From contig NC_006049.2 in assembly GCF_000006445.2 (NCBI RefSeq), forward strand, positions 620,001 to 684,000: DNA of 64,000 nucleotides, in the 5' to 3' direction. The stretch comes from Debaryomyces hansenii CBS767. Lineage: Eukaryota > Ascomycota > Pichiomycetes > Serinales > Debaryomycetaceae. The first letter of the stretch is position 1, and each line of letters begins with the position of its first letter. The notes under the pieces were generated by a model. That model was not told the origin of the DNA and did no database searches. It saw nothing but the letters and a program-made list of their open reading frames with translations. Positions 20,622 through 30,792 of the stretch are shown here, piece after piece. The translations under genes were made by a program, and so were the position numbers.

Positions 20622-21146
20622 CTAACTTTCCAAATACTTTGCACGAAGATCTTGCATTGCCTTTTCTTTTCTGTTTAATTCAGCTAATTTACTCTTCATC
20701 TCCTTCATCTCGTCAGCGTATGCAATCAAGTTTTGCTTATAAGGATGTTCATCTCCATCATAAAGTTTCAATCTATCCATTCTGATGAGTCTCAATTTAT
20801 TCTTTGGGATCATCCCTTTTACTGCTCTTCTCAATACTTCTGCGTACCCTTTGTTAGCGATCATCCTCTCCATAGGCACCAATTTTAATGAACCAGGACG
20901 AGTGCTATGCGACCAGTAAGTTCTGTCTTGTAATTTATTACCGGTTACTTTCAAATGTGCACAGTTGGTGACGACAACGTAGTCACCGTGGTCTCTATTT
21001 GGCGAGAACGTTGGCTTATGTTTCCCTTGTAACGTTAATGCTATGCTTGATGCTATACGACCTAAAGTTCTTTCATCAGCAGCAACATCGACATGATGCC
21101 ATACCCTTGATAAAGCAAGAGCCGAATTACCAATTCTCTGAGACAT
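20622..21146 (-). CDS. MRPL23: Mitochondrial ribosomal protein uL13m
   Basis: Predicted 174-residue uL13 family protein of the mitochondrial large subunit. It begins MSQRIGNSALALSRVWHHVD, matching the uL13m start; I therefore use the ATG at 21146 and not the upstream frame, which runs to 21290. Conserved parts are LGRIASSIALTLQGKHKP, DHGDYVVVTNC, KLQDRTYWSHSTRPG and AVKGMIPKNKLR. The C-terminal helix is Lys/Glu-rich. The promoter is shared with the divergent RPB7. Confidence 0.93.
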   Translation of the reverse strand: MSQRIGNSALALSRVWHHVDVAADERTLGRIASSIALTLQGKHKPTFSPNRDHGDYVVVTNCAHLKVTGNKLQDRTYWSHSTRPGSLKLVPMERMIANKGYAEVLRRAVKGMIPKNKLRLIRMDRLKLYDGDEHPYKQNLIAYADEMKEMKSKLAELNRKEKAMQDLRAKYLES

Positions 21147-21495
21147 TTTGCTTAATAGTATAGAATGATAGTATGTATAAATATGTCCGAAATGACTTAT
21201 GGACTGAAAAATTTGGTTAGAACTTCGGCAAATGTCGCAAAAAACTTTTGTCACCAAATGTCGCGCTAATGTTGATTTTTCAACAACCAACTTTCATCGA
21301 CAGTAGTAATATATTGAAGTCTGATATAAAGCTTAGTGAATAAAGCATTGTATAATAATTAATTTAAAGTAAACTCATCATTTTTATCTTTTCGTGGTTT
21401 ATTAAATTCATTCCTAGAAGTATCATCGAATTCGGGTCCATACGCATATAGACAAGCTCAACACCAATTGCATAATCTAATAGATAAATACCAGA
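21147..21495. other. Divergent MRPL23/RPB7 promoter spacer
   Basis: 349 bp of AT-rich sequence between two divergent genes. The MRPL23 open frame extends into it without a good start. No RNA gene seen. Confidence 0.5.
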
Positions 21496-22017
21496 ATGTT
21501 TTTCTTGAAAGATTTATCATTAAATTTAACTTTACATCCGTCATATTTTGGTCCACAAATGGATCAATACTTAAGAGACAAATTATTAAGTGACGTGGAA
21601 GGGACATGTACAGGTCAGTTTGGGTATATAGTGTGTGTTTTAGATTGTATGAACATTGACGTTGGGAAAGGAAGAGTCATACCAGGTTCAGGGGTAGCGG
21701 AGTTTGAAGTGAAATATAGGGCGGTGGTTTGGAAACCATTCAAAGGTGAGGTTGTGGATGCGGTCGTTACGACTGTGAATAAGATGGGGTTTTTCGCTGA
21801 TGTCGGACCATTATCAGTATTTGTAAGTACTCACTTAATTCCATCAGACATGAAATTCAATCCTTCTGCTAATCCTCCAGCATACGTTAGCCCGGACGAA
21901 AATATTGAAAAGGGATCGAGAGTGAGATTGAAGATTGTTGGTACCAGAACCGATGTGAATGAAATTTACGCTATCGGTAGTATTAAAGAAGATTATTTGG
22001 GTCCAAGTCCTATGTGA
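21496..22017 (+). CDS. RPB7: RNA polymerase II stalk subunit Rpb7
   Basis: Predicted 173-residue subunit (S. cerevisiae 171) that forms the Rpb4/Rpb7 stalk, which contacts nascent RNA and aids initiation and decay. The N-terminal RNP-like domain [20 protein letters not shown] is followed by [21 protein letters not shown]. The C-terminal S1/OB domain (from about residue 80) has [20 protein letters not shown] and ends [19 protein letters not shown]. Length and every block match the family, so the start is secure. Confidence 0.98.
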   Translation: MFFLKDLSLNLTLHPSYFGPQMDQYLRDKLLSDVEGTCTGQFGYIVCVLDCMNIDVGKGRVIPGSGVAEFEVKYRAVVWKPFKGEVVDAVVTTVNKMGFFADVGPLSVFVSTHLIPSDMKFNPSANPPAYVSPDENIEKGSRVRLKIVGTRTDVNEIYAIGSIKEDYLGPSPM

Positions 22018-22201
22018 TTTAAACGAACTTCTTTACTATTTAATTGTTCTTTAAACCCCCTGTATTATTAAGTCGCTTAGTCAATTAAAATCTACATCAC
22101 CTATGAGACTTCTTTTTACATAGCCAATACAACCTATTACGATTTAAATATATAAATATATAAATGATTCTATATTTTGCAGTTTTTTTGTACAAATTTA
22201 A

Positions 22202-25200
22202 TCAACCATGCAAACGTTGATTATTTAAAGTATCATACACAGGTTTCGATGGGGTTGTGTCGTGATTGGTGCCTTTACCCTCTATCGAATCATTATGATC
22301 TGGATTCATTTTTTTATTCCAAGTTCTACCAGAACTAGAACCGGACAAGCTTCGCTTTTTATCAGAGCTAGTACCGAGTCGCATATTATCGATCTTTCCT
22401 TTGAGTGGCGTTAAATCGCTTCTTTGTGAGTGAGGTGGTTGAGGTGATGGTTGGTTCATATGCATCGAATCTTCACTAAGAACAATTCCTAGTAAACCAA
22501 CTACACCTTGTTGTTTATCTGACGTCACAGGCTCCGATTGGTTTTTATTCATTAGATCAAACGCCGATCGAGAATACCTAAGTGAATTAGGTTGGGCGGG
22601 GGGCGATACTGATGTTTTATCCACAGACTGTGTAGGATCATAATTGGATCCATTGTCAGATCCATTCATATTAGAAGCTTGTTTTTGATTATAGGCTTGA
22701 TTTAGTGGTTCGACTCGAGGAGCCTGCTTCGAATTGTATAAAGGTAAATTTTGGCTCTGAAGTGGACTTTTTTCATTGGTATCTAGTTCATGTGATGTAG
22801 CTGATGACAGATGCTGCGTTTTATCGGTGCGATTTATTCGATAATAATCGTTTAGGCTTACACTTCCCATTTGTTGATTTGATTCTCGAATGGTGGGATT
22901 GTGAGATTGATAGACATTGGAAAAGGAATCCCTACCATAGAACATCAAGGGTGACGGGCGAGATGAATTTGGTGTTCTTGATATGTCAGCAGCCAAAGAT
23001 GGGCCATGCTTACTATGTTCACGAGGAGCTTCATAAATATTCGAAATAGATGCTCTTTGATTTGTTGTTTGATTAGGAGTACGCTTAGATAATTGATACA
23101 GCTGTCTATCATCATGATTTCGAATCCCCAACAGATTTTCAAGTTGATGTATGTTTGGAAGGGCACTCGAATTTTGAGAAGGATTCACTTTCATTGGGAG
23201 CAGTTTCAATGGTCGAAGTTTAGCTCCTAGCAAGGTCGTCGGCGGATCGCTATAATTTTTACCCTTGTCTCGAACGTTCTGTTCATGCGCTTTCAGGGTT
23301 AATGGGACAGGCACAGAGGTACTTCTTTGGTTTGAAGTGGTTTGACCTTTAGGCTTTTCTAATAGTGGTACTGATTCTGTTGTAGAAGTGCGTTTAGGAA
23401 CCGACGATGAAGACATCAGATTGATATTCGTTACCAGTTGTATTCTTCGATCTTCCATAGGCGCATTATTTGAAATTGGAAGTAACCCATGAATTCGTTG
23501 AATACTCATACTCTCTTGATCTTGTATTGACGGGGTATTATTAAGCTGAACGCCCGGCATCAGTCTATTATGCGACGTATGGCCTATTGAATGATGACCG
23601 GGAAGCGGTGCTGGACGTATAATCAACAGTTCGTTATTTCTTGGATTAGAATTGGAATTATTTTGATTAATAGGAGCAAGTATATTTCCTTCCGTTTCTG
23701 TATTCTTCCTATTATTTGTAGAGTTGAATCGATTTAAATTATTTATAGCACCGTGAGGTGGTACATTTCTTACACCACGTTCATTTCCAAATTCACTGTT
23801 GCTGGCTCCTGATTTTGAGTTTGTAATATCAGAATGAAGATTATTATGTTCATTTATAGTTGACTTCCTTGCTAACACAGTAGCTGGAACATTTCTGTTA
23901 CTAGCTGCAAGATGTTCATCATTATTAGTAACAGTTTGTTGATTTATAGGCGGTAAGCTAATATTATCATTATTAATTTTGGAAGGATTAGGAACATTAT
24001 TATCTCGAATAGTATGACGATTCAAACTGTGAACGTCGCTATCGTCTACGACTGAAGTATGATCAGTAACCGTATTCGAATGGGGTAAATTAGGTGGTTG
24101 CGTTCTATTTGAATCCAGTAAAGTAAGCATTTGTGCTCCTATTCCATGTGGCGAATATGGGTCAGTTGGCTCATTCATGTCCACATCATCATCCGTATCA
24201 CTATCGATGGAGATAATCTCAATTGCTTCTGGTTGGTAACTTGGTGTACGTTCTCTTGTCTCTTCAGATAAGACTCTAGACAGTGGGCTTCTTTTTACTT
24301 CTGTCAACTTATTCTCATTATATGAACTTTCACTACTTCTATAATTATTATTGTTATTATTATTACTGTTATTATTGTTGCTGTTTGATGTTTCGTTTAT
24401 AGCTTCCCAGGTTCCATCATCATTAATCCTAACATTCTCAACTTCATCATTAGTATTTTCTAGAATATCACAATAATAATCTGAAATTGCTAAATGGGAG
24501 ATTTCAATTTTATTAGAACAAACAGGACATATCCAATTAGGTACCTGCTCCTGTAATTGGAGGTACGATAAACCATCAAAACATTGAATATGTTGACAAA
24601 ATATAGATTTTGTGGGGTATCTCATTCTAGCATATGTCAACGGGCATTTTAAGGATATCGAGGAAGTAGAAACAATAATATCGTCATCTTCACCATCGTC
24701 ATTTGAGTATTCCTTCTTAATCTCTACGATAGTAGAGTTTTTGTGTATATGTGGCTGTTGAACAATAGTTTGGATAATTTCTTCACAAGAAACATATTCC
24801 ACAATATATAGGTATAGAAGGAAACTTTCCGTTGTACCGGCATAAGCCATTTCAATTTTATTTAACTGCTGATCAGGCAAGATATGTGCCGTTACATTTG
24901 CGGGCCTAGCAGTTCCTGGTTTACCTTTAATTCCTCGAACATTCTCTTTGATGTGAGTTCCATTTACGTGGATTTCTATTGGTATTGGAAACTGTAAAAG
25001 AGCCGATGAAGTAGAAGCCGTGGAATTATTAGACACACCACATAGGAGATAAAATCTTATTTTTTCATCAGAAAGTTTAAGTAATTTGTTTTCTTCGTCA
25101 TTCAAAATAAACTGGTACCTACAAACAGCCTTAGCCTTACTAGGTATGGCTATTTGTGGACCACCATGTACTAGTCGTTTCAATTTATAGAATGGGCTTT

Positions 25201-25624
25201 CTTTAAAGTACAATACATGCCCTTTATATGGATGTGATTCATTGCTAGACTTATTTTGAGATGACGAAGAAGATGAAGTTGATTGATTCTTATAATTCGA
25301 GTACTGGCCTATGCCTTCAACAAAGTTATATGCACCAGTTCTTAAGGCGTCATATAATGCTGTGAAGTTTGGAATTGGATCATTATTTCTTACTTTAAGT
25401 ACTATCGTTCTGACCGCAAGTAATCTCACATTATCATTGAACCTTCTACCTTGTTCCAAATAACCCACCACTCGATCAATAAGATCCTGTTTCTTTCCTG
25501 AAAGTGGCAAAGATAGGCATCTAACAATGTCTTTGATCTGAGGTACCTTTAATTTATTAAGACATCCTATTGTATCAGAATATTCTTCATCTGACAAAAT
25601 CGCTTGATTGCCAATACCACTCAT
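22202..25624 (-). CDS. SIZ1: SUMO E3 ligase of the Siz/PIAS family
   Basis: Predicted 1140-residue nuclear SUMO ligase. Domains in order: SAP (about residues 22-56, LNKLKVPQIKDIVRCLSLPL), PINIT (about 130-290), SP-RING (327-372) with CPLT, CQH, CFD and CPVC zinc/structural residues, and a SUMO-interacting motif EIISIDSD followed by acids (about 469-480). The C-terminal 650 residues are Asn/Ser/Pro-rich and probably disordered. An Asn run near residue 415 comes from an ATT/GTT-type microsatellite. S. cerevisiae has two such genes (SIZ1, NFI1); only one is seen here, and which of them it matches better is not decidable by eye. Confidence 0.93.
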   Translation of the reverse strand: MSGIGNQAILSDEEYSDTIGCLNKLKVPQIKDIVRCLSLPLSGKKQDLIDRVVGYLEQGRRFNDNVRLLAVRTIVLKVRNNDPIPNFTALYDALRTGAYNFVEGIGQYSNYKNQSTSSSSSSQNKSSNESHPYKGHVLYFKESPFYKLKRLVHGGPQIAIPSKAKAVCRYQFILNDEENKLLKLSDEKIRFYLLCGVSNNSTASTSSALLQFPIPIEIHVNGTHIKENVRGIKGKPGTARPANVTAHILPDQQLNKIEMAYAGTTESFLLYLYIVEYVSCEEIIQTIVQQPHIHKNSTIVEIKKEYSNDDGEDDDIIVSTSSISLKCPLTYARMRYPTKSIFCQHIQCFDGLSYLQLQEQVPNWICPVCSNKIEISHLAISDYYCDILENTNDEVENVRINDDGTWEAINETSNSNNNNSNNNNNNNYRSSESSYNENKLTEVKRSPLSRVLSEETRERTPSYQPEAIEIISIDSDTDDDVDMNEPTDPYSPHGIGAQMLTLLDSNRTQPPNLPHSNTVTDHTSVVDDSDVHSLNRHTIRDNNVPNPSKINNDNISLPPINQQTVTNNDEHLAASNRNVPATVLARKSTINEHNNLHSDITNSKSGASNSEFGNERGVRNVPPHGAINNLNRFNSTNNRKNTETEGNILAPINQNNSNSNPRNNELLIIRPAPLPGHHSIGHTSHNRLMPGVQLNNTPSIQDQESMSIQRIHGLLPISNNAPMEDRRIQLVTNINLMSSSSVPKRTSTTESVPLLEKPKGQTTSNQRSTSVPVPLTLKAHEQNVRDKGKNYSDPPTTLLGAKLRPLKLLPMKVNPSQNSSALPNIHQLENLLGIRNHDDRQLYQLSKRTPNQTTNQRASISNIYEAPREHSKHGPSLAADISRTPNSSRPSPLMFYGRDSFSNVYQSHNPTIRESNQQMGSVSLNDYYRINRTDKTQHLSSATSHELDTNEKSPLQSQNLPLYNSKQAPRVEPLNQAYNQKQASNMNGSDNGSNYDPTQSVDKTSVSPPAQPNSLRYSRSAFDLMNKNQSEPVTSDKQQGVVGLLGIVLSEDSMHMNQPSPQPPHSQRSDLTPLKGKIDNMRLGTSSDKKRSLSGSSSGRTWNKKMNPDHNDSIEGKGTNHDTTPSKPVYDTLNNQRLHG
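24344..24383. repeat. Trinucleotide microsatellite coding for Asn in SIZ1
   Basis: An imperfect tta/ttg run on the + strand encodes a stretch of about a dozen Asn on the minus strand just after the SP-RING region. Likely length-variable between strains. Confidence 0.8.
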
Positions 25625-25870
25625 ACTTGATAACGTATTCCGTGTAGCTTAAAGTCCTTCGCGTGAATATAGTCCCATATAACTGTTACTAAGTGGTATT
25701 AATTTATACTAGGAAATATACACTAATAAATATCAACACTATCAATAATTTTTTTTTCTTGAAACACGCATTTGTTAACAAAATTCGATATGAATTAATT
25801 TATTTTTATCAAGCTATATAAGACGTAATTAGGATATATAAACCAATGTATAAATAACGAAATACAATCC

Positions 25871-27757
25871 TCACATTCTATCAACAGGAGTTAAACCTAA
25901 CAATGTCATACCATTATGTAAGACTTGTCTGGCTGAAGCATACAAAGCCAATCTAGCAACAGCTAACTCTTTCTCTTGACCAGCAACCCATAAAATATCG
26001 TAACATTGAGAAGCAATATGAGTCAAGTTAAATAAGTATGTGACGATAGTAGAAGGTTCATGGGTCTTCAATGCTTTCTGTATGGTGTCAGGGTATTGAG
26101 CGAGGGTTCTAATTAAGTTTGCTGCGCATGGTTCGGTCAATAAATCGTAATTTGCATGCAACAATTCTTCTTCGGAGATGTCAGACTTTCTTTGAATAGA
26201 TCTCAAACGGGAATGGGCGTATTGTAAATATGGGCCAGTATCACCTTCAAATGAAGTCATTCTATCCCATTTGAATTCGTAGTTATTGATACGCTTAGAT
26301 TGCATATCTTGAATCATCACAGCAGAGATACCGACCAAGTCAGCGATCAAGTCAGGGTTTTCGATTTGAGCATATTTGGCTTCATTCTTCTTCATGACTT
26401 CGTGCATTTTTTCCTTAGTCTCTTCTAAAATATTGTCTAAGAAAACGACAGTACCCTTTCTGGTGGACATACCTTGAACCATACCAAAATTGACATTCTC
26501 TAAGGATTTGGCCCATTCGAAACCCATTTGCTTTAAGATTTCAAAGAATTGGGCAACATGCAAGTCTTGTTGCGAAGCTATAACATAAATCATCTTGTCA
26601 AACTTGTACGTATTGTAACGCTTAACAGCTTCACCAACATCACGAGTTAAATACAAAGAAGTACCATCAGATTTTTCTACTAAACACTTACCCAATTTCT
26701 TGTTGAATTTAGTTAAATCAATCAATTTAGCACCCCTGTCTTCGTGAAGTAATCCTTTCTTATCGAACGTATCCATGGCTGCTTTCATACTTTCTTTAGA
26801 AACTTGAGATTCACCAGAGTAGAGATCATACTTAATATTAAGACGGGCGTATGTGTCAATGTATTTGTGAATAGATAATTCTCTGAATCTTTTCCAAATC
26901 TTTAAAGCTTCCTCGTCACCATTTTCCATTCTCTTGAAATAAGCTCTTGCCTTATCATTCGTACCATCAGTTGCATCTTCACCTTCTTCGGTCACATCCT
27001 TGTTAACCTTAACATAAACTTCAAATAAATGGTTAATTGGGTCCTTTGCTAAGCTTTCTTCGGAGCCATATTTTTCGAAACCAACTGCTAACAAACCAAA
27101 TTGTTTACCCCAATCACCTAAGTAGTTAATTCTGGTAACGTCCCAGCCAGCTTTTTCATACAAGTTAGATAAGAAACCTCCAATAATAGTGGATCTTAAA
27201 TGACCAGCATGGAATGGTTTGGCAATGTTAGGAGAAGAGAATTCGACAATAACCTTCTTGTTAAGGCCAATTGGTAACGAACCGTATTTATCGGTTCTGA
27301 CTAAGGTATCTTTAATAACCAAGTTAAATAACAATTCCTTACTGAAAAAGAATTGAAGGAATGGACCTTCAGCCTTGACATCCGATAAGTACTTACCCTT
27401 GTCGAAGCTTGCGCACCATTCAGCAGCCTTTTCCTTAGGATTAATACCCTTCAATCTTAATCTTGGTATTGGAATGATTAAATCACCCTTGTCTAAAGTA
27501 GATGGCGAGTCTAACGATTGGAAAATAAGTTCCCTTTCTACGTTGGATATTCTGTGTAATTCGTTCGTAATATAGTTTCTCAACACATCAGTTACGTTGG
27601 ATTCTGGGTATGAATCCTTTAAGCTTTCAGGTTGACTTAAGCCCAACTTGCTTAAACCTTCGCTAATTGACTTCATTTCTTGAGCACTTGACATCCTCCT
27701 TATAGTATTGTGTGTAAAGAATCTATAGTTAGAAAATAGACGCTTCAAATATCTCAT
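25871..27757 (-). CDS. RRS1: Arginyl-tRNA synthetase, possible dual cytosolic/mitochondrial forms
   Basis: Class Ia synthetase charging tRNA-Arg. From the ATG at 27694 the protein is 607 residues, the length I recall for S. cerevisiae Rrs1, starting MSSAQEMKSI. An in-frame ATG at 27757 adds 21 residues with six Lys/Arg, several aromatics and no acids, like a mitochondrial presequence. The first ATG has T at -3, the second A at -3. The open frame runs further to 27817 only via TTG. Motifs: N-terminal ADD-1 domain, SSPNIAKPFHAGHLRST (HIGH-type), QFGLLAVGF, a KMSKS-type MSTRKGTVVFL, and a DALR anticodon-binding C-terminus. Gene spans are for the long form. Confidence 0.95.
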   Translation of the reverse strand: MRYLKRLFSNYRFFTHNTIRRMSSAQEMKSISEGLSKLGLSQPESLKDSYPESNVTDVLRNYITNELHRISNVERELIFQSLDSPSTLDKGDLIIPIPRLRLKGINPKEKAAEWCASFDKGKYLSDVKAEGPFLQFFFSKELLFNLVIKDTLVRTDKYGSLPIGLNKKVIVEFSSPNIAKPFHAGHLRSTIIGGFLSNLYEKAGWDVTRINYLGDWGKQFGLLAVGFEKYGSEESLAKDPINHLFEVYVKVNKDVTEEGEDATDGTNDKARAYFKRMENGDEEALKIWKRFRELSIHKYIDTYARLNIKYDLYSGESQVSKESMKAAMDTFDKKGLLHEDRGAKLIDLTKFNKKLGKCLVEKSDGTSLYLTRDVGEAVKRYNTYKFDKMIYVIASQQDLHVAQFFEILKQMGFEWAKSLENVNFGMVQGMSTRKGTVVFLDNILEETKEKMHEVMKKNEAKYAQIENPDLIADLVGISAVMIQDMQSKRINNYEFKWDRMTSFEGDTGPYLQYAHSRLRSIQRKSDISEEELLHANYDLLTEPCAANLIRTLAQYPDTIQKALKTHEPSTIVTYLFNLTHIASQCYDILWVAGQEKELAVARLALYASARQVLHNGMTLLGLTPVDRM

Positions 27758-28419
27758 TAAAGGGTTGTAGCTTTGCAGATGAACAGTAGTATCGATGAAA
27801 AAAATTCGGTGAGTCAAGATGCCTTATGCCTGGTTCACACACGAAATGATTTGATCTTCAAGTATATGGACGGATATTTGTTAGATCTCCCTATAACCTT
27901 GATGATCGTGGTGCTTTATGTATATGGACAACCAAATTATACGGAAAACCAATGTTTAATCAGTTTTGAAGCAAAAAAAAAAAAGATTAAAAACAGAAGT
28001 TGCAAATATTCCGATACAAGTGACTCGAATTAAGGTCAAACCTAAAGGCCAACGTTACGTTTAGTTCTGAACCGTAACATAGTGGTTATATATGCACATA
28101 AATAAGCTTAATTAGTTAGCTAGTTGTAATTTAGGAATTTTTATAGGGAACTACTAAAAAAAGGTGCCTTAGAAATGAGTGGTGGCTAAGCACGTACGAT
28201 ATCGGGTACGTCTGATACGCTGAACACAAGGTGGAGCAAGATACACATACTTTTATATACAACATCAGTATATATTACTGCTGGTTTGTAGAGACATGAT
28301 TCTAACATAGTCGTTATTTCTGAAAATTTGAGTGGTGTAGATTAACGCACTATTAAAAATCGGATTTCTATTAAACAAGCATCAGGGTGTAAATATTATT
28401 CTTTCAAATATACAACACT
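27758..28419. other. Divergent RRS1/RUP1 intergenic region
   Basis: About 660 bp. An A-rich run (12 A) lies near 27975. An 86-codon frame (27773-28033) overlaps the RRS1 leader and looks non-coding. Palindromic pieces such as cacgtacgatatcgggtacgt near 28192 may be promoter elements; nothing certain. Confidence 0.4.
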
Positions 28420-30279
28420 ATGAATTCGGACAATAATATTAAGAAATTAACAGAGATGGGGTTTAGTGAGGAGCAAGCGGCTAAAGCATTAAATATTACT
28501 AAGAATGATGTGGAATCGGCAATTGCTTATCTTTTCGAAGATCCTATTGAAATTGATACCCCAAACGCTAACGATCAATTGGTACCATATAATGATAGCA
28601 TAAATGTACTGAACCCAAACGATATACCAGATTTTTCACTGTATCAGACAGTGCCTCAAGAATATGGATCGGTATCAGAAAATGTACAATATGACGAAGA
28701 AGAGAGGACAGAAGAACAGGACGAGGATATAGGCTTCGAACATTATGAATATTTTGAAAGGCCGGCAGATGTCTGTATATTCGACAATGTAAACAATATG
28801 CAAAAGGAGGATGGACCACCAGTGATATTAAATAGAAGATGTGGATTTTTGGAAAACTACTATATCCCTATAATTACAATATTAGCACAATTGACTGAAG
28901 TCAAATCAACATTTTTAAAATCTCTCGGATACGAACTACAATATGACAGTAACTGGGCAATCGGCAAACCACAGAATATTAATATCCCTTCCGATTTGGA
29001 CGAGCTGAAAGAATCTTCGTTCAAGTTTTTCATTGAATTACAGAAAGCCATAGGTTTCTTAGATGGCCAAAGCAAGAGATCATTTATAAGTGGGGACTGT
29101 TTGATTGTCAGCTTGCCTAATGATATGAAGAAGCGTTTAGTAAATAACAGAATTGAAACTGTGGACGAACTATTACCCAAGTTATATGAAAGTTTGCAAG
29201 ATAATTATGATGCGATGTTTGGTCATGAGGATATCGTTGACAAGTTATTTAAATCAAGTGTGGAAAGCGTTAATGAAGAGTTAATTAATAATATTTTCAC
29301 ATTTGACGTTGATGCCGAATATAGACATAAATCGCTATATGACAGTTTTAATGAATTATTCTGGGGTAGTGACTTAGAAATGCTTGGCAACGTTAGGTTA
29401 ATCGATACATCCAAAATATTAACCATTCAGCTAGTTGGAGATGAGGATTCATATGCTGATACTAATTTCCAAGTTGACGAAGTGTTTTATCCTGAATTAT
29501 ATAGTTCGGAATACTATCCTATAGTCAGTGAGATGAATAACAGAAGAAATGAAATAATTAAACAAAGAATGAAGATTAGTAATGAAATCATGCAACTCAA
29601 CTCCTTTGAAGGAAAGAAGGTTAAGGGCTTCTTGAAGACTACAATTGAATATTTGAAAGGGCAAGGTAATGATACAAATGATTTGTACCAATTAAGTGAG
29701 AAAATCGATAATCAAAAAGTTACGCTTACCAAAGACTTGGATAGCTTGAATGAGCTGTATACAAGATTAGATATCAGAAATTATGAAAATGTCTTGGAGA
29801 ATATCCGGAGCCAAGATGTTAAGTTTCCTACTAAATATGCTTTAATTGGTATAGTTCTATCCGATTCTGAGTACTATTATAAGTACAAGGGGTCCAGTAC
29901 CTGGATTTACCAAAAAGGTATCTATTCTTCTAATAATATTGTTGTGGATTACGAAATTGATGAACTTGATTTTATGGCCATACAGCAAGATATTTTGCAA
30001 TATACTACGACTGGAGCCAAACCAATGCTGTTGATATATGCATCAGTTGATATTTTGGATAACAGTTTTAGCCTTGACAATAACAAACTACATGACTTTT
30101 TTACCTCAGACAACACCGAATACAGCAAACAGTTAGCCGAGGCTGAAGTCTCAAGAAAAGATAGGGATATGGGTGATCGCGAAGATATGAAGCAACGTCT
30201 GAGTGATTCGAGTGAACTGAATAGCCCTGAACAGGATGAGAATGAAGACCGCAATGACGATACTTTGATTGATTTATAG
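28420..30279 (+). CDS. RUP1: UBA-domain protein, Rup1-like (Ubp2-Rsp5 cofactor)
   Basis: Predicted 619-residue protein. The N-terminus is a UBA domain (residues 5-43) with KLTEMGFSEEQAAKALNITKNDVESAI in outline. The middle has an acidic patch and then RRCGFLENYYIPII and GYELQYDSNWAIGKP, which resemble yeast Rup1, the bridge between deubiquitinase Ubp2 and ligase Rsp5. The C-terminus has coiled-coil segments. It is followed head-to-tail by the SIA1-like gene, the same order as YOR138C/YOR137C in S. cerevisiae, which supports the call. Several in-frame CTG codons occur (for example in SINVLNP, FSLYQ, LNELYT), to be read as Ser. Confidence 0.75.
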   Translation: MNSDNNIKKLTEMGFSEEQAAKALNITKNDVESAIAYLFEDPIEIDTPNANDQLVPYNDSINVLNPNDIPDFSLYQTVPQEYGSVSENVQYDEEERTEEQDEDIGFEHYEYFERPADVCIFDNVNNMQKEDGPPVILNRRCGFLENYYIPIITILAQLTEVKSTFLKSLGYELQYDSNWAIGKPQNINIPSDLDELKESSFKFFIELQKAIGFLDGQSKRSFISGDCLIVSLPNDMKKRLVNNRIETVDELLPKLYESLQDNYDAMFGHEDIVDKLFKSSVESVNEELINNIFTFDVDAEYRHKSLYDSFNELFWGSDLEMLGNVRLIDTSKILTIQLVGDEDSYADTNFQVDEVFYPELYSSEYYPIVSEMNNRRNEIIKQRMKISNEIMQLNSFEGKKVKGFLKTTIEYLKGQGNDTNDLYQLSEKIDNQKVTLTKDLDSLNELYTRLDIRNYENVLENIRSQDVKFPTKYALIGIVLSDSEYYYKYKGSSTWIYQKGIYSSNNIVVDYEIDELDFMAIQQDILQYTTTGAKPMLLIYASVDILDNSFSLDNNKLHDFFTSDNTEYSKQLAEAEVSRKDRDMGDREDMKQRLSDSSELNSPEQDENEDRNDDTLIDL

Positions 30280-30792
30280 TCTACTTGGCAATAAATTGTA
30301 TTAACTTAATAAATTAAATTGCTAATTATTTATAGAGGTATCATCATCTGGTTTACTTGGTTTCATATATAATTGTCTTGTAATCTACTGATTTATAAGG
30401 ATATAGAAACAAAAATGTACTACAATAGAATTGTATAAATATGCGCATCGTATAATCTCGTATGTAGCTGTGAGGAAGAAATCAGCACTTATTGAATATT
30501 TTGAGCTATTGATCTGTTTCAATGTTTGCAACTGAAGGTTAATAAAGTTAACTTAAAGTATTGGAAGCAATACTTGAATATTACTCATTTTAGGGACTGA
30601 TAGCTAGATCTGTGTTAATTACTCATTTCAGACAAGTCTAGGGTAAAAAGAACAAGGCGACATTTAATGTATGAAGTAAACTGCCGTAGAACCTGTCTCG
30701 GATTTTCCGCCGTGGACGCGCATATTCTAATGGAAAAGAAAGTTTTCCAATTATTACTGTAAGACTATTTATTGAATATCAAAGCAATATGA
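30280..30792. other. Spacer between RUP1 and the SIA1-like gene
   Basis: About 510 bp. Near 30711-30722 a ccgtggacgcg patch breaks the AT-rich background. ttaataaagttaac and repeated ttactcattt (30592, 30618) occur. No gene recognised. Confidence 0.4.

Noticed and set aside
27773..28033. 86-codon frame antisense to the RRS1 leader
   Set aside because: It starts with TTG, runs through the RRS1 promoter and a poly-A tract (KKKKIK), and shows no coding character.
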